From contig NZ_FXXL01000007.1 of assembly GCF_900184685.1 (NCBI RefSeq), positions 1,302,001 to 1,366,000 on the forward strand: 64,000 nt of DNA, given 5' to 3'. Shown here one piece after another: positions 10,861 through 18,845 of the stretch. The stretch is from Butyricimonas sp. Marseille-P3923 (GTDB lineage Bacteria > Bacteroidota > Bacteroidia > Bacteroidales > Marinifilaceae). The position numbers and the translations under genes are program-made. The stretch's first letter is position 1, and every line of letters starts with the position of its first letter. The notes beneath the pieces were generated by a model, which was not told where the DNA came from, searched no databases, and was given only the letters and a program-made list of their open reading frames with translations.

Positions 10861-10891
10861 CAAAGATAGATACTTATTTCATCTTCGCAAA
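10861..10891 (-). promoter_or_regulatory. Bacteroidota-type promoter for the 10446-10841 gene
   Basis: Read on the minus strand, TTTG (10891-10888) is followed after 19 bases by TATCTTTG (10868-10861). This matches the Bacteroides -33/-7 pattern TTTG-N19-TAnnTTTG exactly. The start codon is only 20 bases further on. Confidence 0.7.
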
Positions 10892-11076
10892 TTATTTAGC
10901 TTAATATTAAGGTTAAATTACTTAAAATTTAGTCTTATACCTTTTTATACGACAAGGGCGGTTACATTTGTTTCACTTTTCTCAACTATTTTTCTCCCGA
11001 TTTCCCCTTCCATAAGCGATGCCCATCCCTCGTGTAGACCTGCACTCTATCCTAGAGTTAAACAATAGATAAGTTA

Positions 11077-11135
11077 CAGTTATTCTAACCCCGTTAGAAT
11101 AACTGCAGGAGAACTGCAGGAGAACTTCAGAATAA
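11077..11135. other. perfect hairpin plus direct repeats in the MATE gene leader region
   Basis: A 13-bp perfect stem (11077-11089 with 11093-11105, CAGTTATTCTAAC / GTTAGAATAACTG) has a CCC loop. It runs into direct repeats CTGCAGGAGAA, CTGCAGGAGAA, CTTCAGAATAA. It lies about 90 bases upstream of the MATE promoter, and the rest of the gap 10892-11194 shows no gene. There is no U-tract, so it looks more like a binding site or processing signal than a terminator. Confidence 0.45.
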
Positions 11136-11194
11136 CTCCACCGTTTCCCCGCCGACCGCCCCCGGTTTTCGGGCGTGTTATTCTCCCGTGACGT

Positions 11195-11225
11195 TATGAA
11201 CTTTACAAACTAAATCGTACCTTTG
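11195..11225 (+). promoter_or_regulatory. promoter for the MATE gene
   Basis: The -7 element TACCTTTG (11218-11225) matches TAnnTTTG. TATG at 11195-11198 stands 19 bases before it as a three-of-four match to the -33 TTTG. The start codon follows at 11245. Confidence 0.6.
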
Positions 11226-11244
11226 CCCCCGTTTACAAAAAGGC

Positions 11245-12582
11245 ATGAAAATCAGTTCATCATATTACAAAGACAACGTCCGTATCGCCTTCCCCATCAT
11301 GCTCTCGCTGGCGGGACAAGCGGTGGTGCAAATGGCGGACAACATCATGGTCGGGCGTCTCGGCGCTCCCGAACTGGCGGCAGTATCCCTTGCCGGTATC
11401 ATCATCATGAACACGATGGTCGTCGGGATGGGTATCGCCACGGGACTCACTCCCCTCGTCGGACAGGCACATGCCCAGAACGACAGCGAACGGGTGGCGG
11501 GATTCTTCCAGAACTCACTTCTGGTGAACACTGCGGTATCACTCTTGCTCACCGCCTTTCTCTTCTCTCTTATGCCTTTTTTATCCATGATGGGACAACC
11601 CGAGGAAGTGATCGCGTTAAGTAAAGGCTATTACATACTAACCTCCCTGTCGGTCATTCCCTTCATCCTCTTCATGACATTCAAACAATACATGGAAGGC
11701 ATCGGTAACACGAAAGTGGCCATGGTCATCACGATATCATGCAACGTCATGAATATCATTCTCAACTACATGTTCATATACGGTAAACTCGGTGCCCCGA
11801 ATCTGGGGGTAGCGGGAGCCGGACTGGCAACCTTGATATCAAGAACCATGATGCCCGCGGTATTTCTCTTTTATACACGCCGCTCCGCCATACACGCCAC
11901 CGTCTTTCAGTTCTTCCGCCGGACAAATGTCAGCGGACGCAAAATAAAACAACTCCTGCAAGTGGGTTACCCCATCGCCGGACAAATGGTCGTCGAATTT
12001 CTCTCCCTCAGCCTCATCACGGTCATGATGGGTTGGCTGGGCACGGTGCCCCTTGCCGCCAACCAGATAGCGTTATCCATGATTAATCTCACCTTCATGA
12101 TATCCAGTGGGATTGCCGGGGCTTCCACTATACTTATCAGCCACGAATTCGGGCGTCATAATTTCGCCAAGATGCGCCGTCACGCTCACGCGGCTTTTCG
12201 TCTTTCCGTGGTCTTTATGACGGGAGCGGCCATTATCTACGCTCTTTTCGGGGCTCAAATCGCTGCCGTCTTCACGCCCGACCGGGAAGTGATTGAAGTG
12301 GCACGCCGCCTTTTCTACGTCGTCGCGGTTTTCGAAATATTCGACGGGCTACAGGTTACCGCTCTCGGCGCGTTAAGAGGTATCACCGACGTGAAACGCC
12401 CCATGATATACGCTTTCATCTCCTATGTCTTTGTTGCCGTCCCGCTCGCCTACGTCACGGGTATTTTACTCGACTTCGGGGCTCCCGGACTACTCTCCGG
12501 ATTCTGTGGTGGTCTTATGTTCGCGGCGGCTCTCTTTATCCGCCGTTTCAACAAAAGCTGCCGACAAATGATGTCACGTTAA
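11245..12582 (+). CDS. MATE family efflux transporter
   Basis: Multidrug and toxin extrusion antiporter of the inner membrane, probably driven by sodium or protons. The 445-aa protein shows about twelve hydrophobic segments and family signatures in both halves: PIMLSLAGQAVVQMADNIMVGRLG near the N-terminus and VGYPIAGQMVVEFLSLSLITVMMGWLG at about residues 245-275, with GASTILISHEFGR. ATG 11245 gives the usual short cytoplasmic start. It is monocistronic as far as seen. Substrate is unknown. Confidence 0.92.
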   Translation: MKISSSYYKDNVRIAFPIMLSLAGQAVVQMADNIMVGRLGAPELAAVSLAGIIIMNTMVVGMGIATGLTPLVGQAHAQNDSERVAGFFQNSLLVNTAVSLLLTAFLFSLMPFLSMMGQPEEVIALSKGYYILTSLSVIPFILFMTFKQYMEGIGNTKVAMVITISCNVMNIILNYMFIYGKLGAPNLGVAGAGLATLISRTMMPAVFLFYTRRSAIHATVFQFFRRTNVSGRKIKQLLQVGYPIAGQMVVEFLSLSLITVMMGWLGTVPLAANQIALSMINLTFMISSGIAGASTILISHEFGRHNFAKMRRHAHAAFRLSVVFMTGAAIIYALFGAQIAAVFTPDREVIEVARRLFYVVAVFEIFDGLQVTALGALRGITDVKRPMIYAFISYVFVAVPLAYVTGILLDFGAPGLLSGFCGGLMFAAALFIRRFNKSCRQMMSR

Positions 12583-12688
12583 GATTTTTTCAAGCTTTCA
12601 AGGCAAAATTATTGCTTTAATCACGAATAAAATGTAACTTGCATCGTATAAAATGCATAAATTATACTAAGACATATAACCATATATC

Positions 12689-13390
12689 ATGAAAATAGAA
12701 ACTTATAAAACACCGGAAGAAGCGTTGCGTGCAACCAGCGAAGCGCTTGTCGCGGTGATAAAAAAAAGTAAGTCAAAGCCTTTCCACTTGGCTCTGTCCG
12801 GGGGTAGCACGGCACAAGCGCTGTTCAAGTTATGGGTAAAAGAATACAAAGAAATTATCCCGTGGAACAACATTCGTTTCTACTGGGTGGATGAACGTTG
12901 CGTGGCGCCGGACGAGGACGAAAGCAACTACAAGCATGCCGATCAGTTGCTATTTATCCCGCTGGAGATACCCGCGAACCATATTCACCGTATCTGGGGA
13001 GAACAAGAACCCAAGGTTGAAGCGGAACGCTACTCGGAAATGGTAAAATGGGAACTTCCGGGTTATTCCACCGCACCCCGTTTCGATTGTGTTATCCTCG
13101 GTGTAGGCACGGACGGACACGTGGCTTCCATATTCCCCAATGACATGAACTTGCTCACGGATCGTCGCGTATATGCCGTATCCCAACACCCTATCACGGG
13201 ACAACAACGCATCACCATGACCGGAACCGTTATCTTGAAAAGTTCCGCTATACTGGTTCCCGTTATCGGTAAAGAAAAACAGGAAATCATGGAACAAATC
13301 ATCCGCAAGGCAAAAGAATACCCCGCGTCATATATCCTCGCCCATTCACCCGCGGTAATGGTTTTCACGGATAGAGAAGTAAGTATATAG
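12689..13390 (+). CDS. pgl: 6-phosphogluconolactonase
   Basis: Hydrolyses 6-phosphogluconolactone in the oxidative pentose phosphate pathway. The 233-aa protein has the DevB/SOL-type features: LALSGGSTAQALF (about residues 33-45), NIRFYWVDERCVAPDEDESNY with the conserved Asp-Glu-Arg, and GVGTDGHVASIFP (about 146-158). ATG 12689 is the natural start. No glucose-6-phosphate or 6-phosphogluconate dehydrogenase gene lies beside it, so it is an isolated member of the pathway here. A strong terminator follows at 13444. Confidence 0.93.
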   Translation: MKIETYKTPEEALRATSEALVAVIKKSKSKPFHLALSGGSTAQALFKLWVKEYKEIIPWNNIRFYWVDERCVAPDEDESNYKHADQLLFIPLEIPANHIHRIWGEQEPKVEAERYSEMVKWELPGYSTAPRFDCVILGVGTDGHVASIFPNDMNLLTDRRVYAVSQHPITGQQRITMTGTVILKSSAILVPVIGKEKQEIMEQIIRKAKEYPASYILAHSPAVMVFTDREVSI

Positions 13391-13416
13391 GAAGAGAATA
13401 GGGGGTAATAAGGGAA

Positions 13417-13479
13417 CAAAGACGTTTCACCTTCGATACAAAGACGTTTCAAAGACGTTCACGAGCGTCTTTGAAACGT
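13417..13479. repeat. REP-like element A behind pgl
   Basis: A 14-base unit CAAAGACGTTTCAC (13417-13430), spacer CTTCGATA, the unit again (13439-13452), a short loop, and then an inverted copy (CGTCTTTGAAACG, 13466-13478). The layout unit-CTTCGA-unit-inverted unit is the same as at 55966-56034, although the unit sequence differs. Confidence 0.55.
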
Positions 13480-13483
13480 TTTT
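13444..13483 (+). terminator. rho-independent terminator behind pgl
   Basis: A 14-bp stem (13444-13457 with 13466-13479, ACGTTTCAAAGACG / CGTCTTTGAAACGT) with an 8-base loop runs into a T run at 13479-13483. Confidence 0.7.
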
Positions 13484-13573
13484 GATTTGATACTATACCC
13501 GCATTGAATTCTTTCTTGAATAGTTCCTCAACAGAATATCAACGGAAACAGGGAGGAACACTACTATTTCCAC

Positions 13574-13607
13574 AAAAAATAAACGGTAACTTCCGCTACC
13601 GTTTATT
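13574..13607 (-). terminator. rho-independent terminator behind the RRM gene
   Basis: Read on the minus strand, the stem AATAAACGGTA / TACCGTTTATT (13597-13607 with 13578-13588) continues into a T-rich run. It begins 24 bases after the RRM stop codon. Confidence 0.75.
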
Positions 13608-13631
13608 AATATATCTTGTCCCAATGACAAA

Positions 13632-13982
13632 TTAGTATCTTCTCTCGAAGCTACGTCCGCCGCCACCGTTTCCGCTGCGACGATCACGTCCGCCACCACC
13701 GCCACGGTTAAAACCACCGCGATTTCCGGCAGGTCTGTCCGTTCTCGGTTTAGCCACGTTCACGCTGATTACCTTGCCGTCATATTCAGCTTGGTTCAAC
13801 TCGTCGATAGCTTTTTGTCCTTGTACATCGTCAGACATTTCCACGAAACCAAAACCTCTTGAACGTCCGGTCTCTCTGTCCATGATTACTTTTGCTGAAG
13901 AAACTTCACCGTATTCCTCGAATAATTCTTTTAAGTCACTGTCACTCACTTCGTAACTTAGATTTGAAATGTAAATGTTCAT
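13632..13982 (-). CDS. RRM-type RNA-binding protein with glycine/arginine tail
   Basis: Small RNA chaperone-like protein of 116 aa. Residues 1-80 form one RNA recognition motif: RNP2 is IYISNL (residues 3-8) and RNP1 is RGFGFVEM (about 43-50). The C-terminal third is an RGG-type tail (GGFNRGGGGGRDRRSGNGGGG) ending FERRY. Such proteins are common in Bacteroidota and cyanobacteria, where some respond to cold. A candidate promoter at 14118 implies an untranslated leader of about 130 bases, which would suit post-transcriptional control. Confidence 0.93.
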   Translation of the reverse strand: MNIYISNLSYEVSDSDLKELFEEYGEVSSAKVIMDRETGRSRGFGFVEMSDDVQGQKAIDELNQAEYDGKVISVNVAKPRTDRPAGNRGGFNRGGGGGRDRRSGNGGGGRSFERRY

Positions 13983-14117
13983 TAATACAAACTTTAAAAT
14001 AATTAATAAATGCTTTTGAGGTTGAATAATTGCCTAAGGAAAGTCTGCTTAACGATACATTTAAAATACGATGAAAGGCAAACACTCTGTAATCAAATCA
14101 AAACTCAAATATCACTG

Positions 14118-14148
14118 CAAATTTACAATAATTATTCAAACAAACAAT
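14118..14148 (-). promoter_or_regulatory. candidate promoter for the RRM gene
   Basis: On the minus strand TAAATTTG (14125-14118) matches the -7 pattern. ATTG (14148-14145) stands 19 bases upstream as a three-of-four -33 match. The 290-base gap before the RRM gene otherwise holds no supported gene. Confidence 0.4.
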
Positions 14149-14275
14149 ACTACAAGAAAAAAAAGTCTATAAAGTCAATCAAGTATAAATATTTTCGGAT
14201 AAAACACCGTAATTCAAGCCTTTATCGACTTTACAGACCTATTTTAGCCCAACCTGATAAAGACGATAAAACGAT

Positions 14276-14464
14276 TTATTTTTTGCATTTTCTCTTTAAA
14301 CCGTCGCCTTTCTCTCTCTCTAATTCGGTCTTGTCAAATTGTCGTTGTGGCATCTGGTTTTCTCCTACCCAACTCTTGTCCTGCTTGGAAGGGATATTCT
14401 TCTCCGCGTGCCGATTCACTTTCTTCCCTTCATTCTCCCGATCATTTTTCTCTTTCTCCTTCAT
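14276..14464 (-). CDS. 62-aa hydrophilic Lys/Glu-rich protein
   Basis: Unrecognised small protein, almost wholly polar (KEKEKNDRENEGKKVNRHAEK at the start, ending LKRKCKK). It lacks a signal peptide or membrane helix. Support for a real gene comes from an unusually clear Shine-Dalgarno sequence: read on the minus strand, GGAGGT stands three bases before the ATG at 14464. Clear SD sites are rare among the genes of this window. The overlapping frame on the other strand has no such site. Function is unknown; nucleic-acid binding or stress protection would be guesses. Confidence 0.6.
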   Translation of the reverse strand: MKEKEKNDRENEGKKVNRHAEKNIPSKQDKSWVGENQMPQRQFDKTELEREKGDGLKRKCKK

Positions 14465-14548
14465 AATACCTCCGTTTTAAGTTGATAAATCTCACGAGTT
14501 ACCCCATGGATAACCTACCTTATAAACGAAAAAAAGAGAAAACATGTT

Positions 14549-15376
14549 TCATCTCACGGCAACGTTCACCCGAACATTACTCCCGTTGGATATCATGTAG
14601 TCATCCCAACGTTCTTTTTGCTTGGGAGTCAATGTCAATTCCAAAGATTGTCCGGTCACACCGTCCGAGGTCTGATTACCGCAGAAAAGCCGGAACCCCT
14701 TCCCCTCAGGCATAACAGTCGCATCCAAACGAGTAATAAAATTGCCATAACAATACAAAGTCCTCAACGAAGTGCACCCGGACAAGTCCACCCCCGAGAG
14801 GTGATCGTTATGGCAATATAGTTCTTTCAACGCCGCACATCCCTTCACGTACAACGTCACGAGGGAAGTATTATCGTGGCACCTTAGGCAAACCAAAGAC
14901 TTACATCCCGACACATTCAGCTCCACGAGCGGAGTATTGTAACAATACAACTTCTCCAATGACGTACACCCGTTCACGTTCAAGGAAACAAGCGAGGCGT
15001 TATGATTACAGTACAATTCTTTTAGCGAGCTACATCCCGATACATCCAGCGAAGCAAGAGGAGTGTAATAACAAGTCAACTTTTCCAGTGAAGTGAAATA
15101 CTTGATGCCTTCCAGCGACACGATATTTTTTCTACCTACACTAAGCCACGTGACTTTCGCGGCCTCTGCCGGAATAATGTACCCTTTTTCATCGGCACAT
15201 CCCAGTTCAATACAAAATTTCCGGAATACCGTATCCGGAATCAAAAAACTTTCCTCACCCGTGTACAACACCGCGGCATCCGTAGAAATAACATCCGCTG
15301 CACTTTCGTTCGCGTTCACGCGTAATATCATCAACAATACCAGAATCCCTGTTATTAATGTACACTTCCTCATCAT
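14549..15376 (-). CDS. secreted leucine-rich-repeat protein
   Basis: 275-aa protein with a signal peptide (TLITGILVLLMILRVNA). From about residue 80 to 235 it carries roughly seven leucine-rich repeats of the Cys-containing Bacteroidota type, with the pattern LxxLxCxxxxLxxLxVxGCxSL (for example SLEKLYCYNTPLVELNVSGC). The repeats are followed by a polar end containing LTPKQKERWDDYMIS. Such proteins are usually displayed outside the inner membrane and bind partners, but the ligand is unknown. Two palindromic sites upstream (15470, 15605) may control it. Confidence 0.85.
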   Translation of the reverse strand: MMRKCTLITGILVLLMILRVNANESAADVISTDAAVLYTGEESFLIPDTVFRKFCIELGCADEKGYIIPAEAAKVTWLSVGRKNIVSLEGIKYFTSLEKLTCYYTPLASLDVSGCSSLKELYCNHNASLVSLNVNGCTSLEKLYCYNTPLVELNVSGCKSLVCLRCHDNTSLVTLYVKGCAALKELYCHNDHLSGVDLSGCTSLRTLYCYGNFITRLDATVMPEGKGFRLFCGNQTSDGVTGQSLELTLTPKQKERWDDYMISNGSNVRVNVAVR

Positions 15377-15469
15377 TATTTTATCGTTTTCATTTTCAAC
15401 ATCTTAACAACACTCACTGGACATTGAGAAATAAATGCAACCAGCTCCCGAACCGACCGTGAGCGAATA

Positions 15470-15487
15470 AATAAACCATCGTTTATT
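15470..15487. promoter_or_regulatory. operator-like palindrome, copy 1
   Basis: AATAAACCATCGTTTATT is an 18-bp palindrome broken only at one central base pair. It is preceded by GCGAATA, as is copy 2 at 15605. It lies about 95 bases upstream of the leucine-rich-repeat gene. Confidence 0.5.
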
Positions 15488-15604
15488 ACGATTGTCAACA
15501 AACATGTGTTGTGAGAATGGATAATTTTATAACTTATTATTTACTAGGAGTAAAAAATAACCAATTAACATTGTCGATTATCGGAATTATTAATATTTTT
15601 GCGA

Positions 15605-15628
15605 ATAAATAAACGATCGTTTATTTAT
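15605..15628. promoter_or_regulatory. operator-like palindrome, copy 2
   Basis: A perfect 24-bp palindrome centred on AAACGATCGTTT, in the same context (GCGAATAAATAAAC) as copy 1 about 135 bases away. The size and shape fit a TetR-family operator, but no TetR gene is seen in the window. The rest of the 15377-15784 gap is AT-rich without a gene. Confidence 0.55.
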
Positions 15629-15784
15629 AGTCAGATTTTCCAAGAATTACAAAATTTCATTCCTAACCGAGAATATTTTATTATCTGATAATCAAGCATC
15701 GACAGACAATCAAAATTCCTCGACCGATACACGAGAAGTAGGAGGAGCCCAAACATTCAAAAAAGTAATATTCGAAAAAAGAAA

Positions 15785-16468
15785 TTAAAAAAAGGCTCCC
15801 CCTATTAGTTTTTCCAACAACATCTCCTGTCGCAAATTGTGAATATCCCCGGCGTAATAATCCACCAACCCCGTACCGTATAATTTCCGGGCACCCGTTA
15901 GTGCTTCTTTCCCGTAATATCCGGCAAACGAGAGTAAGTTTACTTGAATCTTACACCCTAGTAACTTCAAGTATTCACAATGCTTTACTATGTTACCCGC
16001 GTAAAAAGAATAACGCTCCGGATGTGCCATCACAGGCATGTACCCACTACCCCGCAGTCTGAAAATAATCTCCTCCGCATGTACCGATGGAGCCACGAAA
16101 CTATGCTCGACCAGCACCTCCCCCGCGGCAGAAGCAATAATCTCGTTTTGTTCCAATAACCCCAACATAAACTCACCCATACGATATTCAGCTCCCATAT
16201 CCACGGCTATATCTATTCCCTCTTGTACAAGACGCGACTTCAATAACACGAACATACTCCCGATATCCCCGCGGCTATTCATCAACGCAGGAAACGCCAC
16301 ATGCGGAGTACAAGTCAAACAACACAAACCCGCCGCCACCATTCGACGAATAATCAAAATTGCTTCATCCATGGTACGTACACCGTCATCCAAAGCAGGC
16401 AAAACGTGCGAGTGTACATCCCGCTTGTAGTCAAAAACAAATTTCCGGTGACGCTTGAGGAACAACAT
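15785..16468 (-). CDS. PHP-type tyrosine-protein phosphatase (CpsB/YwqE family)
   Basis: Manganese-dependent phosphatase expected to remove phosphate from the tyrosine kinase encoded just upstream. The 227-aa protein carries the PHP metal-binding motifs DVHSHVLPALDDG (about residues 17-29), TPHVAFP, AHPERYSFY and AGDIHNLRQ near the C-terminus. It follows the kinase gene by two bases, so the two are surely co-transcribed. Together with the export lipoprotein it makes the usual regulatory trio for capsule or exopolysaccharide chain synthesis. Confidence 0.92.
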   Translation of the reverse strand: MLFLKRHRKFVFDYKRDVHSHVLPALDDGVRTMDEAILIIRRMVAAGLCCLTCTPHVAFPALMNSRGDIGSMFVLLKSRLVQEGIDIAVDMGAEYRMGEFMLGLLEQNEIIASAAGEVLVEHSFVAPSVHAEEIIFRLRGSGYMPVMAHPERYSFYAGNIVKHCEYLKLLGCKIQVNLLSFAGYYGKEALTGARKLYGTGLVDYYAGDIHNLRQEMLLEKLIGGAFF

Positions 16469-16470
16469 AT

Positions 16471-18789
16471 CTATTCGTTTACATTTTCTTTGTTATACCC
16501 GTAACCATAACCGTAGCCATACCCGTAACCGTATCCTCCCGCATCCGCACGTAAATCATTCAGCACTATTCCCATATCGGGCAGACGTCCTTCACCGTTT
16601 ATCGCGGCGACCAACCTTAACGCCTCCTTTTTTAACATATTCGCCCGCACCACGTACACGCAGGCATCCGCCCACTTGCCCAAGGCAAACCCTTCGGCAA
16701 GCATCCCTACCGGGGGAGTATCCAGTATGATACAATCATACCGCTGCTTCATATTTTCCAACAATTCACCCATCCGTTCCCCGGCAAGCAATTGAACCGG
16801 ATTAGGCGGTACCGCACCACCGAACAAAACATCCAGATGTTCTTCCACCGGACAAATCAAGCTTGCCAAGTCGCCCTCTATCCCTGCCAAGTAAGCGGAT
16901 AAACCTTTCGTGCTATTCTCTCCCAGAAACTTATGCAAACTGGGATTACGCAAATCACACCCCATCAACAACACCTTTTTACCCGTCTTCGCGTAAGCGT
17001 TTGACAAATGTGCCGCGATCAAAGACTTTCCTTCACCGGGAATGGTCGAAGTAACCATAACCACCGGACAAACCTTTTGCCGCAACATATAATTCAGCTT
17101 TTCCCGAATCAGATGCATGGATTCCGATTGCACGAAATCTTCCCGAGCGATTAATTTCTCCCCAGTCACCTCCGGGAATGAACCCAACAAAGGAACCTTG
17201 ACATTTCTCTCGATATCTTCAATACTCCTCACCTTATTATCCAACATATCCCTCACCAACACGATTCCCGCGGGAAGCCCAATCCCCAGCATCAAACCGA
17301 CCAGCAACAACATGGCCTTACGGGGAGATACCGGTCCTTCTCCCGCGTCGGGGTCTTCGATAATCTTCGCCGTCGGAACATACACCAGTTTAGCGATCTC
17401 CGCCTCCTCCCGCTTTTGCATCAAGAAAAGAAAAAGATTCTCTTTCAACTCTTGCTGCCGGGCAATCGCCCGGTACTGTTTTTCCTGCGCGGGCACGGAA
17501 GTCAATCGCTTGTCAACGGAAAGGTTCTCCCGCTCTAACGTGTTTATCTTTATTTCCAAACCGTTCTCCACGTTACCCACCGCCTCGCGGATACTCTCCT
17601 TCATCTCTCGCAATTGCATATCCAATCCCGTCACGATAGGATTATCTTTCCGGGCACTAAGCAAAAGTTTATTTCTTCGCAACACCATTTCGTTGTAACG
17701 GGATATGCCGCTATTCATCCCCTCGTCCGAGATACCCAGATTCTCGGGGAGCAAACCGAACTCGGTCCCTTCCCTTTTTTCCAATAACTCCCGGATGCTA
17801 CGCGCTACATCGAACTCGGTCTGCAACTTCAACAATTCCGTCCCCGTCAATTTCTTACGCTCCATCACGAACTCGGCATCAGAAGCAAGATTGGTCAACT
17901 TATTCGTTCGCTTGAAACGCTCGGCATCATCCTCTATCGTGCCCAATTCCCGGTTAATCACTTCAAGTCGGGCATTGATAAACTCCACCGTCTTGGCGGA
18001 AACAACCTGTTTGTCCGCCACCCCGTTTTCGTTGTAACGATCTATCAGTGCCCGGATCAGCTCCTTTCCCCGTTGCGGCACGACATCTTTAACCGACAAA
18101 AGAAGCGCATTCGTGTTCTTGTCCAAAGGTGCCACCTCCAGTTTCTTATAAAAATTCTTCGTCGCCGAATCGTAGGAATACAAATCCACCCGTACCCGTT
18201 CCACCTTCTCCGCGGAGTACACCTCACTCCTCTCCACGGATATAGCATAATCACCAACCGGAATCCGTTCCGAAAAACGCCCCTCATGCACAACTTTCCC
18301 GTCCGGGGCTGTCACCGAAATCGTCGTATCACTCGTCAACGTCACGAAAAAACAAGTGTCTTTTATCAACTCGGGACGATCAACCAACACGTTTACAGGA
18401 GAATCTTTATACAATTCTGTCCCCCTCAAGACACTTTCACGACTGTAACAAATATTCAACTCCAAATCACCTACCGTCTCCCGCATTAAATTCTTGGACT
18501 GCAACTCTATCAATTCATTTTCCACGTATTTATCCCCTTGGAAAAATCCCATTTCCTTCATCATCATGCTAGTGCCTAACTCCCCTTTCTTCGTGTCACT
18601 GATCATCACTTTACTCGTCACGTTATACACGGGTTCCTGCATCATGCAGTAAATCAATACCGCCCCCACACACAAAGGCACAGACACGAGAAACCACCGC
18701 CACCGCGCGATAATCTTGTAAAACAACATCCTTAAATCAATCGTTTCTTCCTGTTCAGGCACATAGACCTCACTACCATTCACGTTCAT
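16471..18789 (-). CDS. Wzc-like chain-length determinant / tyrosine autokinase
   Basis: Inner-membrane protein of about 772 aa controlling polysaccharide polymerisation and export. It has an N-terminal Wzz domain with a membrane helix (WRWFLVSVPLCVGAVLIYC), a long coiled-coil periplasmic part, a second helix (AMLLLVGLMLGIGLPAGIVLV), and then a BY-kinase domain. The kinase has Walker A STIPGEGKS (Lys near residue 588), Walker A' VLLMGCDLRNP and Walker B CIILDTPPVG. The tail is a tyrosine cluster of alternating Gly-Tyr, the autophosphorylation site. I start at ATG 18789 because GAGAG precedes it; ATG 18804 is an alternative. Confidence 0.92.
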   Translation of the reverse strand: MNVNGSEVYVPEQEETIDLRMLFYKIIARWRWFLVSVPLCVGAVLIYCMMQEPVYNVTSKVMISDTKKGELGTSMMMKEMGFFQGDKYVENELIELQSKNLMRETVGDLELNICYSRESVLRGTELYKDSPVNVLVDRPELIKDTCFFVTLTSDTTISVTAPDGKVVHEGRFSERIPVGDYAISVERSEVYSAEKVERVRVDLYSYDSATKNFYKKLEVAPLDKNTNALLLSVKDVVPQRGKELIRALIDRYNENGVADKQVVSAKTVEFINARLEVINRELGTIEDDAERFKRTNKLTNLASDAEFVMERKKLTGTELLKLQTEFDVARSIRELLEKREGTEFGLLPENLGISDEGMNSGISRYNEMVLRRNKLLLSARKDNPIVTGLDMQLREMKESIREAVGNVENGLEIKINTLERENLSVDKRLTSVPAQEKQYRAIARQQELKENLFLFLMQKREEAEIAKLVYVPTAKIIEDPDAGEGPVSPRKAMLLLVGLMLGIGLPAGIVLVRDMLDNKVRSIEDIERNVKVPLLGSFPEVTGEKLIAREDFVQSESMHLIREKLNYMLRQKVCPVVMVTSTIPGEGKSLIAAHLSNAYAKTGKKVLLMGCDLRNPSLHKFLGENSTKGLSAYLAGIEGDLASLICPVEEHLDVLFGGAVPPNPVQLLAGERMGELLENMKQRYDCIILDTPPVGMLAEGFALGKWADACVYVVRANMLKKEALRLVAAINGEGRLPDMGIVLNDLRADAGGYGYGYGYGYGYGYNKENVNE

Positions 18790-18845
18790 ACACTCTCGTT
18801 TCATTAAAACTAAAAAATACAACCAACCCGGAGAAAACCTTTCAC

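Noticed and set aside
14010-14480. Plus-strand frame of 156 codons in the gap between the RRM and LRR genes
   Set aside because: Composition is typical of translated AT-rich non-coding DNA, and the opposite strand holds a 62-aa gene with a strong SD site.
15728-15800. Terminator from GGAGGAGCC and GGCTCCCCC around the phosphatase stop
   Set aside because: The arms mismatch and enclose a loop of nearly 50 bases, too long for a convincing terminator.
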